Source of the DNA: RUG12461 sp045657665
GTDB lineage: Bacteria > Bacillota > Clostridia > Lachnospirales > Lachnospiraceae
Reading direction: 5' to 3'
Length of the DNA: 64,000 nt
Assembly: GCA_045657665.1 (NCBI GenBank)
Contig: JAZOTN010000033.1
Location: forward strand, 85,917-149,916
Positions 17,344-26,124 of this stretch are shown here, one piece after another. Position 1 is the first letter of the stretch; each line of letters begins with the position of its first letter. The position numbers and the translations under genes are program-made. Under the pieces are notes generated by a model. That model did no database searches and had not been told where the DNA came from. It worked only from the letters and a program-made list of their open reading frames with translations.

Positions 17344-19548
17344 ATGGAAGAATCGGCTCTTTTGGAAGGAGTCTCTGACGCCCCGGTATTTACGGGAGAT
17401 CAGATCCGCGAAATAGAAGATGGAAAAGCAAAAGGGCTTGACGTATCTGTATACGCGAAGCCGTATTTTCTTGCGGTCCACATGCGTTCCATTCGTCTCG
17501 GCATGGAGGAGGGACTGGATGTGTCCCGCTATGCGAAGCCGGAGTATGACTGGTTCCAGATGGAGGAGATCCGGCTCGGGATGTCGCAGGGGATCGATGT
17601 GGGTATTTACGCGGATCCCAAGATCGCATACGACAAGATGCGTATCATCCGCGAGGGTCTTCTGGAAGGGATTTACCTCAAGACCTATTCCAAGTATTTC
17701 GGCAGCGTCATGCGCCAGATCTTTCTGGCGAAAAAGTCCGGCGTCAATCTGGATCCGTTCCTTGATAAGGGCTACCGCGAGGCGGAGCTGGAGGCGATCC
17801 GGATCTCTCTTGAGAAGGGACTTGATATTGAAAAATATATCTCTCCGGAGTTTAACGGAGAGTCCATCAAGGAGATCGGCAGAGGTCTTGAGAGCGGCGT
17901 AGAGGTTGAGGAATACGCATTCCCCGAATACAACTGGGAACAGATGCATGAGATGCGTCTCGGACTCATCAGCCGTGTGGATATCAACCAGTACCGTTCC
18001 CCCTATTACCATGCGGAACAGATGAAAGAGATCCGCCTCGGTATGGAGAGCGGACTGGATGTTTCTTCTTATGCGACGCTGATGTATACGGCGAATGACA
18101 TGCGCCGTATCCGGCGGCAGCTCGAGGATGAGATCGCAAACCGCGACCGGAATCTTGACGGCGCTGAGGATATTACCTCCAGTTTTGATGATTATTCGAT
18201 CATCGTCAGCAAGGACGAAATGACCGCCACCGTTTCACTTTTCCGCAAGCAACAGCCGATCGAACGTGAGAGGCTCCTTCGGGAAATGCGCCTGGCAGGC
18301 GTGATCTACGGCATTGACCAGGAAATGGTAAACCGTCTCTCAAACGGGCATTTCGCCGGAACAGATGCGGTTGTGGCCCGCGGCAGCGTGCCGGTGGACG
18401 GGCGTGAAGGATATTACGAATACTTCTTTGAGCTGAAGCAGGAAGCAAAGCCCAAGATCCGTGCCGACGGTTCTGTGGATCATATGGATCTCCGGAGCTA
18501 TCATATGGTAAAAAAAGGCGACCACATCGCTTATTACCATGCGGCGGAGATGGGAAAATCGGGTTCCACCGTTACCGGTAAATTTCTTCCCGCGAAAAAC
18601 GGAAAGGAAAAAGGTCTTCTCGTCGGAAAAGGCTTTATCGTAGATGAGGATCAGAAGACCTATATCTCGCTCCTCAATGGCAGGATCGAGATGAAGGGCG
18701 GCAAGATCACCATCACGAATGTCCTGGAGCTGCGTGAGGTTTCCAAGGTTACCGGAAACGTGATCTATGACGGGGATCTTCATGTGCAGGGCGATGTGCT
18801 GGCGGGATCCGTGATCAAAGTCACCGGCAATGTGATTGTGGAGGGTACCGTGGAAGGCGCTCAGATCGAGAGCGGAAAAGATATCATCATCAAGCGTGGT
18901 GTGACTGCCGGCATGAACGGACTATTAAAGGCTGAGGAAAACGTGCAGGCAAAGTTTCTGGAATCCGCGAATGTGGAAGCCGGCAGTGACGTAGTGGCCG
19001 GCTACAGCGTCAACAGCACGATCTATTCGAGGGGCAAGGTAAAGATTACATCCAGAGACGGCGCGCTTTCCGGCGGAACGACGGTGGCGGAGCTCGGCAT
19101 TGAGGTGGAGAACCTGGGGAACCGCATGGGTGTTGCCACCAGGGTTGAGATCGGTGGAAACGAACGCATGAAGAAGAAACGGCAGCAGTTGGAGAAAGAA
19201 AACGTCGAGATCAAGAAAGAGCTGCAGATCCTTTACAACGCCAAGAATGAGATCTTTGCGAAATATACTCCCGAAGAGCGCAGCATGATGGACATCGTAA
19301 CCAAGGTGGAGAATGCGATCTATACCAAGGAGCTGGAGCTTCGCGAAAAAGAGAAAGAGCAGAAGGAAGCGCAGACGCACGAACAGAATATCCGGGATTC
19401 CGAAGCAGTGATCAACGGAAAGGTGTTTGATAATGTAAAGATTTCCATTGCGGGAGTGTATCTCCGGAATCCGGAGCATTATCAGGGAGTGGTCGCAAAG
19501 CTCCGTGGAGAAGCCGTCGAGGTCATCCCGACCGGCGGAACGGTTTAG
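17344..19548 (+). CDS. FapA/DUF342 family protein with about ten N-terminal 26-residue repeats
   Basis: 734 residues; AGGAG at 17329-17333 sets the start. Residues about 15-265 are tandem 26-residue units of the form QMxEIRLGMExGLDVSxYA with a proline and aromatic residue at the join; units 4 and 5 are the most diverged. Residues about 275-700 match the FapA/DUF342 layout: a mixed domain, then a right-handed beta-helix (GNVIYDGDLHVQGDV, GSVIKVTGNVIVEG) and a coiled coil (about 600-690). No signal peptide. FapA-like proteins are linked to flagellar assembly or cell-surface organisation in Firmicutes and Vibrio, but no flagellar genes are here. Cotranscribed with the REC-HD protein, so it may be an effector of that pathway. 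Confidence 0.85.
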   Translation: MEESALLEGVSDAPVFTGDQIREIEDGKAKGLDVSVYAKPYFLAVHMRSIRLGMEEGLDVSRYAKPEYDWFQMEEIRLGMSQGIDVGIYADPKIAYDKMRIIREGLLEGIYLKTYSKYFGSVMRQIFLAKKSGVNLDPFLDKGYREAELEAIRISLEKGLDIEKYISPEFNGESIKEIGRGLESGVEVEEYAFPEYNWEQMHEMRLGLISRVDINQYRSPYYHAEQMKEIRLGMESGLDVSSYATLMYTANDMRRIRRQLEDEIANRDRNLDGAEDITSSFDDYSIIVSKDEMTATVSLFRKQQPIERERLLREMRLAGVIYGIDQEMVNRLSNGHFAGTDAVVARGSVPVDGREGYYEYFFELKQEAKPKIRADGSVDHMDLRSYHMVKKGDHIAYYHAAEMGKSGSTVTGKFLPAKNGKEKGLLVGKGFIVDEDQKTYISLLNGRIEMKGGKITITNVLELREVSKVTGNVIYDGDLHVQGDVLAGSVIKVTGNVIVEGTVEGAQIESGKDIIIKRGVTAGMNGLLKAEENVQAKFLESANVEAGSDVVAGYSVNSTIYSRGKVKITSRDGALSGGTTVAELGIEVENLGNRMGVATRVEIGGNERMKKKRQQLEKENVEIKKELQILYNAKNEIFAKYTPEERSMMDIVTKVENAIYTKELELREKEKEQKEAQTHEQNIRDSEAVINGKVFDNVKISIAGVYLRNPEHYQGVVAKLRGEAVEVIPTGGTV

Positions 19549-19925
19549 GAAAGCGCCGGGTCAAGGACCTTTTCCTTGATAGCCTGAAAGCTTTCGCGGC
19601 TGATGACATGTTCGATCCGGCAGGCGTCTTCTTCCGCGATCTCTGAAGGGACGCCGAGGCTGATGAGCCATTCGGAGATCCGCTCATGGCGCTCGTAGAT
19701 CATCTCCGCGATCTCCTTGCCGCTTTCGGTCAAATAAATATAACCCTCATCTGTAACCGTGATCTGGTTTTTTTCACGAAGGTTTTTCATAGCGATGGAG
19801 ACACTGGATTTTTTAAAGCCGAGTTCGTTCGCGATATCAACGGAGCGAACCACCGGCTTTTTTTTACTGAGGATCAGAATGGTTTCCAGATAGTTTTCTG
19901 CGGATTCGTTGGTGATGATTGACAT
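19545..19925 (-). CDS. DtxR/MntR-family metal-dependent regulator
   Basis: 126 residues: a winged helix (ENYLETILILSKKKP, VDIANELGFKKSSVS, GYIYLTESGKEIAE) and the short dimerisation part with HERISEWLISLGV, DACRIEHVISRES, the metal-site region of this family. There is no SH3-like third domain, so it is of the short MntR-like type. It probably represses metal uptake genes when bound to Mn or Fe. GGGAAA stands before the ATG, and the gene follows the 93-residue protein by 12 bases in one transcript. Its 3' end overlaps the FapA-like gene by four bases. Confidence 0.9.
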   Translation of the reverse strand: MSIITNESAENYLETILILSKKKPVVRSVDIANELGFKKSSVSIAMKNLREKNQITVTDEGYIYLTESGKEIAEMIYERHERISEWLISLGVPSEIAEEDACRIEHVISRESFQAIKEKVLDPALS

Positions 19926-19937
19926 GATATTTCCCGA

Positions 19938-20219
19938 TCAATAATCCTTGATGACGGCGATATTGTTCTTCTTTTCCTGATTCAGAAAAGACCAGATGTT
20001 CTTGCGCTCTTTCAGATCCTTGTCGTAAACTCTGACCTTGCAGCTTTCGCTGTCGCATTTATTGATGGTGGCGACAAGGGACTTCATATCGAGAACTGTG
20101 GCATCTGTTTTCAGGATACATACGGATGAGGAAAAGTTCTCGAAAGAAGAGTTTTTCTGCATTTTTTCAAGATGACGTTCAAAAGGCGCTTTGTCGATTG
20201 AAAGAATGGCATATTCCAT
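19938..20219 (-). CDS. Hypothetical protein, 93 aa
   Basis: GAGGA lies just upstream of ATG 20219. A soluble basic/acidic protein with two Cys (KCDSESCK) and an end NIAVIKDY. No family recognised. It sits between bioY and the DtxR-type regulator on the same strand with short spacing to the latter, which supports a real gene. Confidence 0.65.
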   Translation of the reverse strand: MEYAILSIDKAPFERHLEKMQKNSSFENFSSSVCILKTDATVLDMKSLVATINKCDSESCKVRVYDKDLKERKNIWSFLNQEKKNNIAVIKDY

Positions 20220-20308
20220 ATCGCTATCCTCACGGATGAGATTCTTCGTTTACAACTCAGGGTACATGATAGCATATCACTTTGAAAAAAACAAAAGGAC
20301 AAAAGTAC

Positions 20309-20866
20309 CTATCTCATCCGGCTCCTTATCAGTGGGGCGATCGAGGCCGCCAAAATATTTTTCAGGAGATCGATCAGGAGAAACGGAAGCACGGTGACGC
20401 TGATGGCGGATCCAAAGGAAACGCCCGCGGAAAGCATGTACCAGAACGTTCCAAGAAAGTAAAGGATCCACGTGCAGACAAAACACCCGATGACAGAAAG
20501 CACCGCCGCTTTGATTCCTGTTGTTTTTTCATAGATAAAGTCGAGAAGGAGCCCGGTCAGAAGCGCCATCGGGATATAGCCGATGATGAAGCCGCCCGTC
20601 GGTCCGAAAAGCTTTCCGGGGCCGCCGGTGAAGTTGGTGAATACCGGGAGCCCGACCAGCCCGATCAGGATATAGATGAGCACGGCGATGGTGCCCCTTT
20701 TCCAACCGATCAGATGGAGCGTCAGATAGATCGCGAACAGGGACAGCGAGATCGGAACCGGGCCGATATTGATCGACCAGGGACCCAGTATGCAAAGCAC
20801 CGCCGCCATCAGGGCGGTTGTGACGAGATTTTTTGTAGAAACAGTGCTTGTTTTTTCAGATTTCAT
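20309..20866 (-). CDS. bioY: Biotin transporter BioY (ECF S component)
   Basis: 185 residues from ATG 20866, set by GGAGGGG; an ATG at 20920 lies in the promoter. Six TM helices. LFAIYLTLHLIGWKRG, GLVGLPVFTNFTGG and LFGPTGGFIIGYIPMAL are the conserved BioY text. It binds biotin in the membrane and works with the shared ECF energising module or alone. A minus-strand promoter is at 20892-20920. No BirA-type operator was seen. Confidence 0.94.
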   Translation of the reverse strand: MKSEKTSTVSTKNLVTTALMAAVLCILGPWSINIGPVPISLSLFAIYLTLHLIGWKRGTIAVLIYILIGLVGLPVFTNFTGGPGKLFGPTGGFIIGYIPMALLTGLLLDFIYEKTTGIKAAVLSVIGCFVCTWILYFLGTFWYMLSAGVSFGSAISVTVLPFLLIDLLKNILAASIAPLIRSRMR

Positions 20867-20891
20867 AGTATAGCCCCTCCAAACAAAAACC

Positions 20892-20920
20892 AGAATAAAG
20901 CGAATACCGGGAAAAGTCAA
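20892..20920 (-). promoter_or_regulatory. SigA-type promoter for bioY
   Basis: On the minus strand: TTGACT, 17-base spacer, TATTCT, about 25 bases before the bioY start. Confidence 0.65.
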
Positions 20921-20933
20921 GGGGGTTTATCGC

Positions 20934-20962
20934 TTGAAAAGAAGATCTCGGCATGATATACT
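20934..20962 (+). promoter_or_regulatory. SigA-type promoter for the AAA ATPase gene
   Basis: TTGAAA at 20934-20939, 17-base spacer, TATACT at 20957-20962, 44 bases before ATG 21007. Confidence 0.7.
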
Positions 20963-21006
20963 ACGCTAAAACGCACATTTTTTATTGGATTTAGCGAGGA
21001 ATTGGA

Positions 21007-22431
21007 ATGCTGATATCACGTGATAAGGAAAAGAAAAATCTTATTGATGCGCTTCAAGCGGAAGAGTCTCAATTTATAGCGGTATATGGCAGACGACGTG
21101 TCGGAAAAACATATTTGATACGTCAGACTTATGAAAAGATGCTCACATTTGAACATTCCGGGCTGGCTAACGGAGGGAGAAAAGAGCAGTTACAGGCGTT
21201 TACTGCCTCTGTCAGACGCGCAGGTCTGAAAGTGGATGTGATGCCATCAAATTGGCTCGATGCCTTTGAATTATTAAAAGATCTTGTCGAAAAATCATCA
21301 GGGAATAAAAAAGTACTATTTATCGATGAGCTGTCCTGGATGGATACACAAAAGAGCGGTCTTTTGGTTGCTCTTGAGAATTTCTGGAATGGATGGGCAA
21401 GTGCGCGTAATGATGTAGTTCTTGTTGTTTGTGCATCTGCTACTTCATGGATGCTTGATAAGATCATTCACAACAAAGGCGGACTGTACAATCGATTAAA
21501 CAGTCAAATATATTTAAAGCCGTTTAAGCTGGGTGAATGTGAGGAATACCTTAAGTCAAAGAGAATAAGCATTAGCAGATACGACATTCTTGAGATGTAT
21601 ATGGCCATTGGTGGAATCCCATATTATTGGTCGCTTATGAAGAAGGGGCGTAGCGTTGCTCAGAATATTGATGCTATGTTTTTTGCTGAGGATGCTCCGC
21701 TGAAGGATGAGTTTAAGTATTTATATGCATCCTTGTTTAGGAACCCGCAGAATTATATAGATATCGTTAGTTCTTTGGCAAAGAAAAAATACGGCTTGCT
21801 CCGGGATGAGATTGCTAAAGAGACCGGGATGCCGAACTCCGGATACCTGACCAAGATTCTTGACGAATTGATCAGTTGTGGTTTTATAAGGAAATACACG
21901 GTTTTGGGAAAGAAAACGAAAGGAGCAATTTATCAGCTGACAGATTTCTACACATTATTTTACTATCAATTTCTGCAAAAGAAGAACGTGGATGAGCATT
22001 ACTGGACGATACAGACGGATACTTCAGTCAGAAACACATGGTGCGGACTTGCTTTTGAGAGAGTGTGTTTTGATCATGTTAATGAGATAAAAGCGAGATT
22101 GGGAATTTCGGGCGTGCTGACGGAAGTACATTCGTGGTTCAACCGCGCAGATCAAGCATCCGGTGTCAGAGGTGCTCAAATTGATATGGTGATAGTAAGA
22201 AATGACCGGATAATAAATCTTTGTGAGATGAAATACTCTATAAGTGAGTACTCGTATACCGGAAAGGATGATGAAGCACTTCGTAATAAAATAGTTTCAT
22301 TAAAAACCATTTCTAAAACCAGACATTCGATACATCCCGTGCTGGTAACAACATACGGATTAAAGGATGGGACATATTCCGGGAAAATTCAGGGTGTTGT
22401 AACAGCGGATGATTTGTTCAAGAGAAACTAA
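21007..22431 (+). CDS. AAA ATPase with C-terminal nuclease-like domain (ATPase_2/DUF234 family)
   Basis: 474 residues with GAGGA before the ATG. Walker A is GRRRVGKT (28-35), Walker B VLFIDELSWMD. A winged helix follows (about 270-310, KETGMPNSGYLTKILDEL), then a DUF234 domain with AQIDMVIVRND then LCEMKYS, the D-x(n)-E-x-K pattern of PD-(D/E)XK nucleases. Base composition is poorer in GC than the neighbours, which suggests transfer. The family is common in archaea and anaerobes and its role is not settled. A decayed copy lies at 23665-24119 on the other strand, and repeat copies follow both. Confidence 0.9.
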   Translation: MLISRDKEKKNLIDALQAEESQFIAVYGRRRVGKTYLIRQTYEKMLTFEHSGLANGGRKEQLQAFTASVRRAGLKVDVMPSNWLDAFELLKDLVEKSSGNKKVLFIDELSWMDTQKSGLLVALENFWNGWASARNDVVLVVCASATSWMLDKIIHNKGGLYNRLNSQIYLKPFKLGECEEYLKSKRISISRYDILEMYMAIGGIPYYWSLMKKGRSVAQNIDAMFFAEDAPLKDEFKYLYASLFRNPQNYIDIVSSLAKKKYGLLRDEIAKETGMPNSGYLTKILDELISCGFIRKYTVLGKKTKGAIYQLTDFYTLFYYQFLQKKNVDEHYWTIQTDTSVRNTWCGLAFERVCFDHVNEIKARLGISGVLTEVHSWFNRADQASGVRGAQIDMVIVRNDRIINLCEMKYSISEYSYTGKDDEALRNKIVSLKTISKTRHSIHPVLVTTYGLKDGTYSGKIQGVVTADDLFKRN

Positions 22432-22432
22432 T

Positions 22433-22461
22433 GGGAGACAGGGTACGGTTCTGTGTCTCCC
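22433..22461 (+). repeat. Dispersed palindromic repeat, copy 2
   Basis: GGGAGACAGGG then TACGGTTCTGTGTCTCCC starts two bases after the ATPase stop. One base differs from the commoner GGGGACGG core. The rest of the gap to 22624 shows nothing else clear except AGGGAGGA before the next gene. Confidence 0.85.
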
Positions 22462-22623
22462 CATCGTTCTTGTTGATATTGAGCTCACTGTAGGCTAATA
22501 TAAAATTGATCCGGTACAGAAATTGATTGAATGATTTCAAATTTTCCGATTAAAAATTAGCAAATCTGCCGATTGTATCTCCTTGGATGACCTGTTCTGG
22601 AAGTAAAAGAGTCAGGGAGGAAT

Positions 22624-23652
22624 ATGATATTGGAAACCATACAGATCACAAGAGATGATAAAAACCATACCATGTATATCGCGCTTTTCGGCCGCATCGA
22701 TTCGATTACGGCACCGGAAGTCGGAAAGAAGCTTGAAAAAGCACTTGAAGGATACAGCAACATGGCTGTTGTGGTCGATGCTGAAAAGCTCGGCTATATT
22801 TCAAGCGCGGGACTCAGGGTGCTGCTGGATCTGAAAATTGTCTGCGATGACATGAAAGTCATTAACGTCGCTCTTGATATCTACGATATTCTTACCATGA
22901 CCGGATTTACGAATTTTATAGAGGTGGAGCGCAGGATCCGAAAGATCAGACATCCTGCTCCCGCGGAACTGATCAGCAATGATACGGACAGCAGTTTATA
23001 TCGCTCGACCAATGATCTTGCGGTCAGGATATTTGATCCCGGGATCTCTCTTGAAGAAGTACAGCGGAGGTTTCAGCTGTCAAAGACCGTAACATCCCAC
23101 GGGATCCCGACACCGATCGCATTCGAGGTCGTATCCTGCGACAGCAGCTATGGTATCATCTTTGAGCTCACTCACGGAAAGACGCTTGATGAGATATGGG
23201 AGGAACGGCCGGACGGTATGCACGACGAGATCAAGATGCTCGCGGAGATCATGCATTCATTCCGCCGCTGTGTGATTGACAAAAAGGAACTGCCCGATTA
23301 CGGAAAACGCATGCTCACCGAGATCGAGAAAAACCCCGCTCTTCCGGACGAACAGAGGCAGAGCTTAAGGCGTCTTGTGGAAAAGCTTCATGTTTCGGAT
23401 ACATTCATATACGGGAATCTCAGGCTTTCCAATGTCCTTTTGCAGGACGGGAAGCTGTTTCTTATGGATCTTACAAGATGCGGCCTCGGCAATCCGGTGC
23501 TCGACCTTCAGACCGCGATCTCAGCCATGTTTGCGGACGGGCACGGCGCATTCTGGAAGAAGTTTTTTGCACGCTATACGCAGCCCCTCGGTGACGACAG
23601 CCGCGCGCTTTTGGAACGCGTGCTGCAGCCCGGGATAAGACCATGGTGGTGA
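22624..23652 (+). CDS. STAS domain fused to APH-like pseudokinase (second copy)
   Basis: 342 residues, AGGGAGGA before the ATG. Same order as the 7430 protein: STAS at 1-108 with KLGYISSAGLRVL (Ser60/Ser61), then the APH-like part with YGNLRLSN (Tyr263, Gly264, Asn265, Asn270) and LMDLTRCG. Both copies have lost His and the catalytic Asp in the same way and kept the metal-side Asp, so the change is conserved and not random decay. The two differ enough along the length to be old paralogs. It stands alone between repeat copies and is not in an operon with a phosphatase. Function is inferred from the STAS side only: a phosphorylation-controlled binding switch. Confidence 0.87.
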   Translation: MILETIQITRDDKNHTMYIALFGRIDSITAPEVGKKLEKALEGYSNMAVVVDAEKLGYISSAGLRVLLDLKIVCDDMKVINVALDIYDILTMTGFTNFIEVERRIRKIRHPAPAELISNDTDSSLYRSTNDLAVRIFDPGISLEEVQRRFQLSKTVTSHGIPTPIAFEVVSCDSSYGIIFELTHGKTLDEIWEERPDGMHDEIKMLAEIMHSFRRCVIDKKELPDYGKRMLTEIEKNPALPDEQRQSLRRLVEKLHVSDTFIYGNLRLSNVLLQDGKLFLMDLTRCGLGNPVLDLQTAISAMFADGHGAFWKKFFARYTQPLGDDSRALLERVLQPGIRPWW

Positions 23653-23664
23653 GGAGACAGGGGG
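23653..23664 (+). repeat. Half copy of the dispersed repeat
   Basis: GGAGACAGGGGG directly after the stop codon of the STAS-pseudokinase gene; the right arm is missing. Confidence 0.5.
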
Positions 23665-24119
23665 CTATCCCTCAAACAGATCATCCAGTGTGATTGTATC
23701 AGATACATAGGAAGTATACGCTATTCCGGACAATCCCTTTGCTGAAACCATTACTATTTTCAAAGCATGTGATGTTCCCGTTTTTTTCTTGAAAACATCC
23801 CGCTTTCTTATAAGTTGCCGTTCATAAAAAAGGATCCATGAGCTGAACATATAACGGATTGTATTCTTCGTATTTTTTCTTATACTCTATGATATATCCA
23901 CAATCTATGAGAGCCTGTATCACTCTTGAATATGTTCCGTTGGAAATTCCTGTTTCTTCCTGTAATTTTGCTTTTTTTATCCCATACTTTGCATATGCCA
24001 GTTTTGACAGTATCTGTCCATATACAGGTGATTCACTAAGCGTCGCTTCCAGTAACCTTTTCGTTTCATCCCTGTAAAGTGCATCCTTATCAAACAGCAT
24101 CCTGTTTTGCACACAAATT
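23665..24119 (-). pseudogene. Decayed AAA/DUF234 ATPase gene (middle and C-terminal parts only)
   Basis: Read on the minus strand, 24119 to about 23825 encodes the winged-helix part (KYGIKKAKLQEETGISNG matches KYGLLRDEIAKETGMPNS of the 21007 protein). The frame then breaks at about 23822-23850, and a second frame gives the extreme C-terminus (TSYVSDTITLDDLFEG matching GKIQGVVTADDLFKRN). The whole nuclease middle is deleted, and the ATPase N-terminus is missing because the gene is cut at a repeat copy at 24120. In-frame ATGs near 24157 would give a protein starting inside the repeat, which I take as chance. A remnant of a second ATPase, not a functional gene. Confidence 0.75.
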
Positions 24120-24147
24120 GGAGACCCAAGAACCGTCCCCTGTCTCC
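24120..24147 (-). repeat. Dispersed palindromic repeat, copy 3
   Basis: GGAGACCCAAGAACC then GTCCCCTGTCTCC, at the point where the ATPase remnant loses its N-terminal half. Confidence 0.85.
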
Positions 24148-24211
24148 ACCGCCGCAAAAACAGACTTGAAAAAAAATACCTATTTAGGGCATAATCAGAG
24201 ACAGAGACGCA

Positions 24212-24255
24212 GGAGACACAGAACCGTCCTCTGTCTCCCCCGGTTCTGTGTCTCC
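24212..24255. repeat. Dispersed palindromic repeat, copy 4 (inverted pair)
   Basis: A full unit (24212-24239) with core AGAACCGTCCTCTG is followed by an inverted half unit GGTTCTGTGTCTCC (24242-24255). A further CGTCTCCC is at 24258. These lie in the leader of the GH3 gene. Confidence 0.85.
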
Positions 24256-24282
24256 ACCGTCTCCCGTTAGGAGGGATCAGCT

Positions 24283-26124
24283 ATGAAACAAAAAAGAATC
24301 CTTGCGCTGCTGCTGGCGGCGACGCTGGTACTGACTGCCTGTGCGCCGAAGGCGTCCGGCGAGACGGCAGGCGTTTCAAAGGAAGCGGATACCGAAAAAT
24401 ATAAGGGCATGACGCCGGAAGAGGTTGTCGCTGCGCTGACGCTTGATCAGAAAGCGGCCCAGATGGTGGAGGGAGCTTTTTATAATATCAGTTTTGATCA
24501 GATGAAACAAAACGACTACGGCTCCATCCTTTCCAAGTTCGATGAGATCCCGAATCCGACGGCGGAAGAGTGGTATGAGATTGTATGTGAGTATCAGAAC
24601 AGTGCGCTTTCGTCGGAGGCGGGTATTCCATACATTTACGGGCAGGACAGTGTGCACGGCGTGAACTTTGCATCCGGATCGGTGATCTTTCCCCAGAATA
24701 TCAATATGGGTGCGGTAAACGATCCGGAGCTTATGAAGGAGTATGGTGCTCTTGTCGGTTCGGATATCGTTCACACGGGGATGCTGCTGAATTTTTCGCC
24801 TTGCGTGGATGCGGCTCAGGATCCCAGATGGGGAAGGACTTACGAATGCTTTTCCGATGATAATGAGATCATAAAAAACCTTTCCGTAGCCTACTCCGAA
24901 GGCCTTTTGTCGGAGGGAGTGGTGGTCTGTGCCAAGCATTTCTTCGGCGGCGGCTATACAGAGTACGGAACCGGTGAGGCCTCGGATTCGGTCAACCGGA
25001 TCATTGACCGCGGCGATGCGGAGATGTCGCAGGATGAGATCGATGCGCAGCTTTCCGTCTATGAAGCCCTTGTGAAGGCAGGGGTGCAGGTCATCATGGT
25101 GTCCCATTCCTCTCTCTTCGGAACGAAGATGCATGAAAACAAGGAATATCTCAGCTATCTGAAGGATGATCTTGGGTTTGACGGTTTTGTCCTTTCGGAC
25201 TGGAATTCCATCGAAAAATGCTCCGGTGCCGATTTGAAAGAAAATGTGATCCTCTGCATCAATGCCGGCATCGATATGCTGATGGAAGCGGACAACTTTG
25301 ACGAATGCAGAGGATATATTGTCGAAGCGGTCAATGAAGGAGCCATTAGCGTGGACCGGATCAATGATGCCGTCACGAGGATCATAAAGGTAAAAATGGA
25401 TGCCGGTCTTTTTGAGGATCCTTTTATGAAAGATTTTTCACCGACTTACGAATTCGGAAGCGATGAGTCACACCGGGTGGCCAGAGATCTTGCGGCAAAA
25501 TCATTTGTTTCGCTGAAAGCGGGAGAGCATATGACCATTGAGAAAGGAATGAAGGTCTGCGTGATTGGCCCGGCAGCTGCAGATACCGGTGCCATGTGCG
25601 GCGGCTGGACATACTTCTGGCTGGGGGCGAGCGACGGTGCTTTGGGCGAGCGGATGCTTCCCGAAGACTCAACCATCCTGGAGGCGCTGCAATCCGCCGG
25701 AGCGGAAAAGGGGTTTGAAGTGGTTACGGATCCTAAGCGGATAGACGAGTGTGACATGGTGCTGCTGTGTGTCGGTGAGCGTCCGTATGCGGAGTGGGAA
25801 GGAGATACACAGGATCTTTCCATCGTGGGAGATATGGCGCTGGAGGGTAATAAAAAAGCCATCGAAGATGCGGCTGCTTCCGGGAAACCCACGCTGACTC
25901 TTATCATTGCGGGGCGGAATGTGATCATAAACGATTATCTTGATGACTGGGATTCCTGCATCATGTGTTATCTTCCGGGATCGGAGGGAGGAAACGCAGT
26001 TGCGGACGTGCTGACCGGAGAGATGCCGCTTTCGGGCACGCTTCCAATGCCGTATTATTCCTCGGTTGATCAGATCGGAACCGGTGAGTGCTGGCATGAG
26101 GCCGGATGGAGTGCATTGCAATGA
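24283..26124 (+). CDS. Glycoside hydrolase family 3 lipoprotein (beta-glucosidase/xylosidase type)
   Basis: 613 residues, GGAGGG before the ATG. Signal peptide with lipobox LTAC (Cys about 20), so the enzyme is displayed outside. GH3 N-terminal barrel: YGQDSVHGVNFASG, NFSPCVDAAQDPRWGR, VCAKHFFGGG and GFVLSDWNS with the nucleophile Asp306. The second (alpha/beta) domain covers about 420-605. There is no fibronectin-type third domain, so it is of the shorter two-domain form. It would release glucose or xylose from beta-linked oligosaccharides; exact sugar cannot be told. Its stop overlaps the copA start (ATGA), an odd pairing of sugar hydrolase and copper pump. Repeat copy 4 sits in its leader. 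Confidence 0.92.
   Translation: MKQKRILALLLAATLVLTACAPKASGETAGVSKEADTEKYKGMTPEEVVAALTLDQKAAQMVEGAFYNISFDQMKQNDYGSILSKFDEIPNPTAEEWYEIVCEYQNSALSSEAGIPYIYGQDSVHGVNFASGSVIFPQNINMGAVNDPELMKEYGALVGSDIVHTGMLLNFSPCVDAAQDPRWGRTYECFSDDNEIIKNLSVAYSEGLLSEGVVVCAKHFFGGGYTEYGTGEASDSVNRIIDRGDAEMSQDEIDAQLSVYEALVKAGVQVIMVSHSSLFGTKMHENKEYLSYLKDDLGFDGFVLSDWNSIEKCSGADLKENVILCINAGIDMLMEADNFDECRGYIVEAVNEGAISVDRINDAVTRIIKVKMDAGLFEDPFMKDFSPTYEFGSDESHRVARDLAAKSFVSLKAGEHMTIEKGMKVCVIGPAAADTGAMCGGWTYFWLGASDGALGERMLPEDSTILEALQSAGAEKGFEVVTDPKRIDECDMVLLCVGERPYAEWEGDTQDLSIVGDMALEGNKKAIEDAAASGKPTLTLIIAGRNVIINDYLDDWDSCIMCYLPGSEGGNAVADVLTGEMPLSGTLPMPYYSSVDQIGTGECWHEAGWSALQ

Noticed and set aside
20282..20956. A 224-codon plus-strand frame
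   Set aside because: Antisense to bioY; extremely charged text, starts within the bioY end.
24148..24157. Intact 111-residue protein for the ATPase remnant
   Set aside because: It would have to start inside a repeat copy, lacks the ATPase part and breaks frame at about 23830.
24376..25134. A 252-codon minus-strand frame
   Set aside because: Antisense to the GH3 catalytic domain; no start signal or motif.
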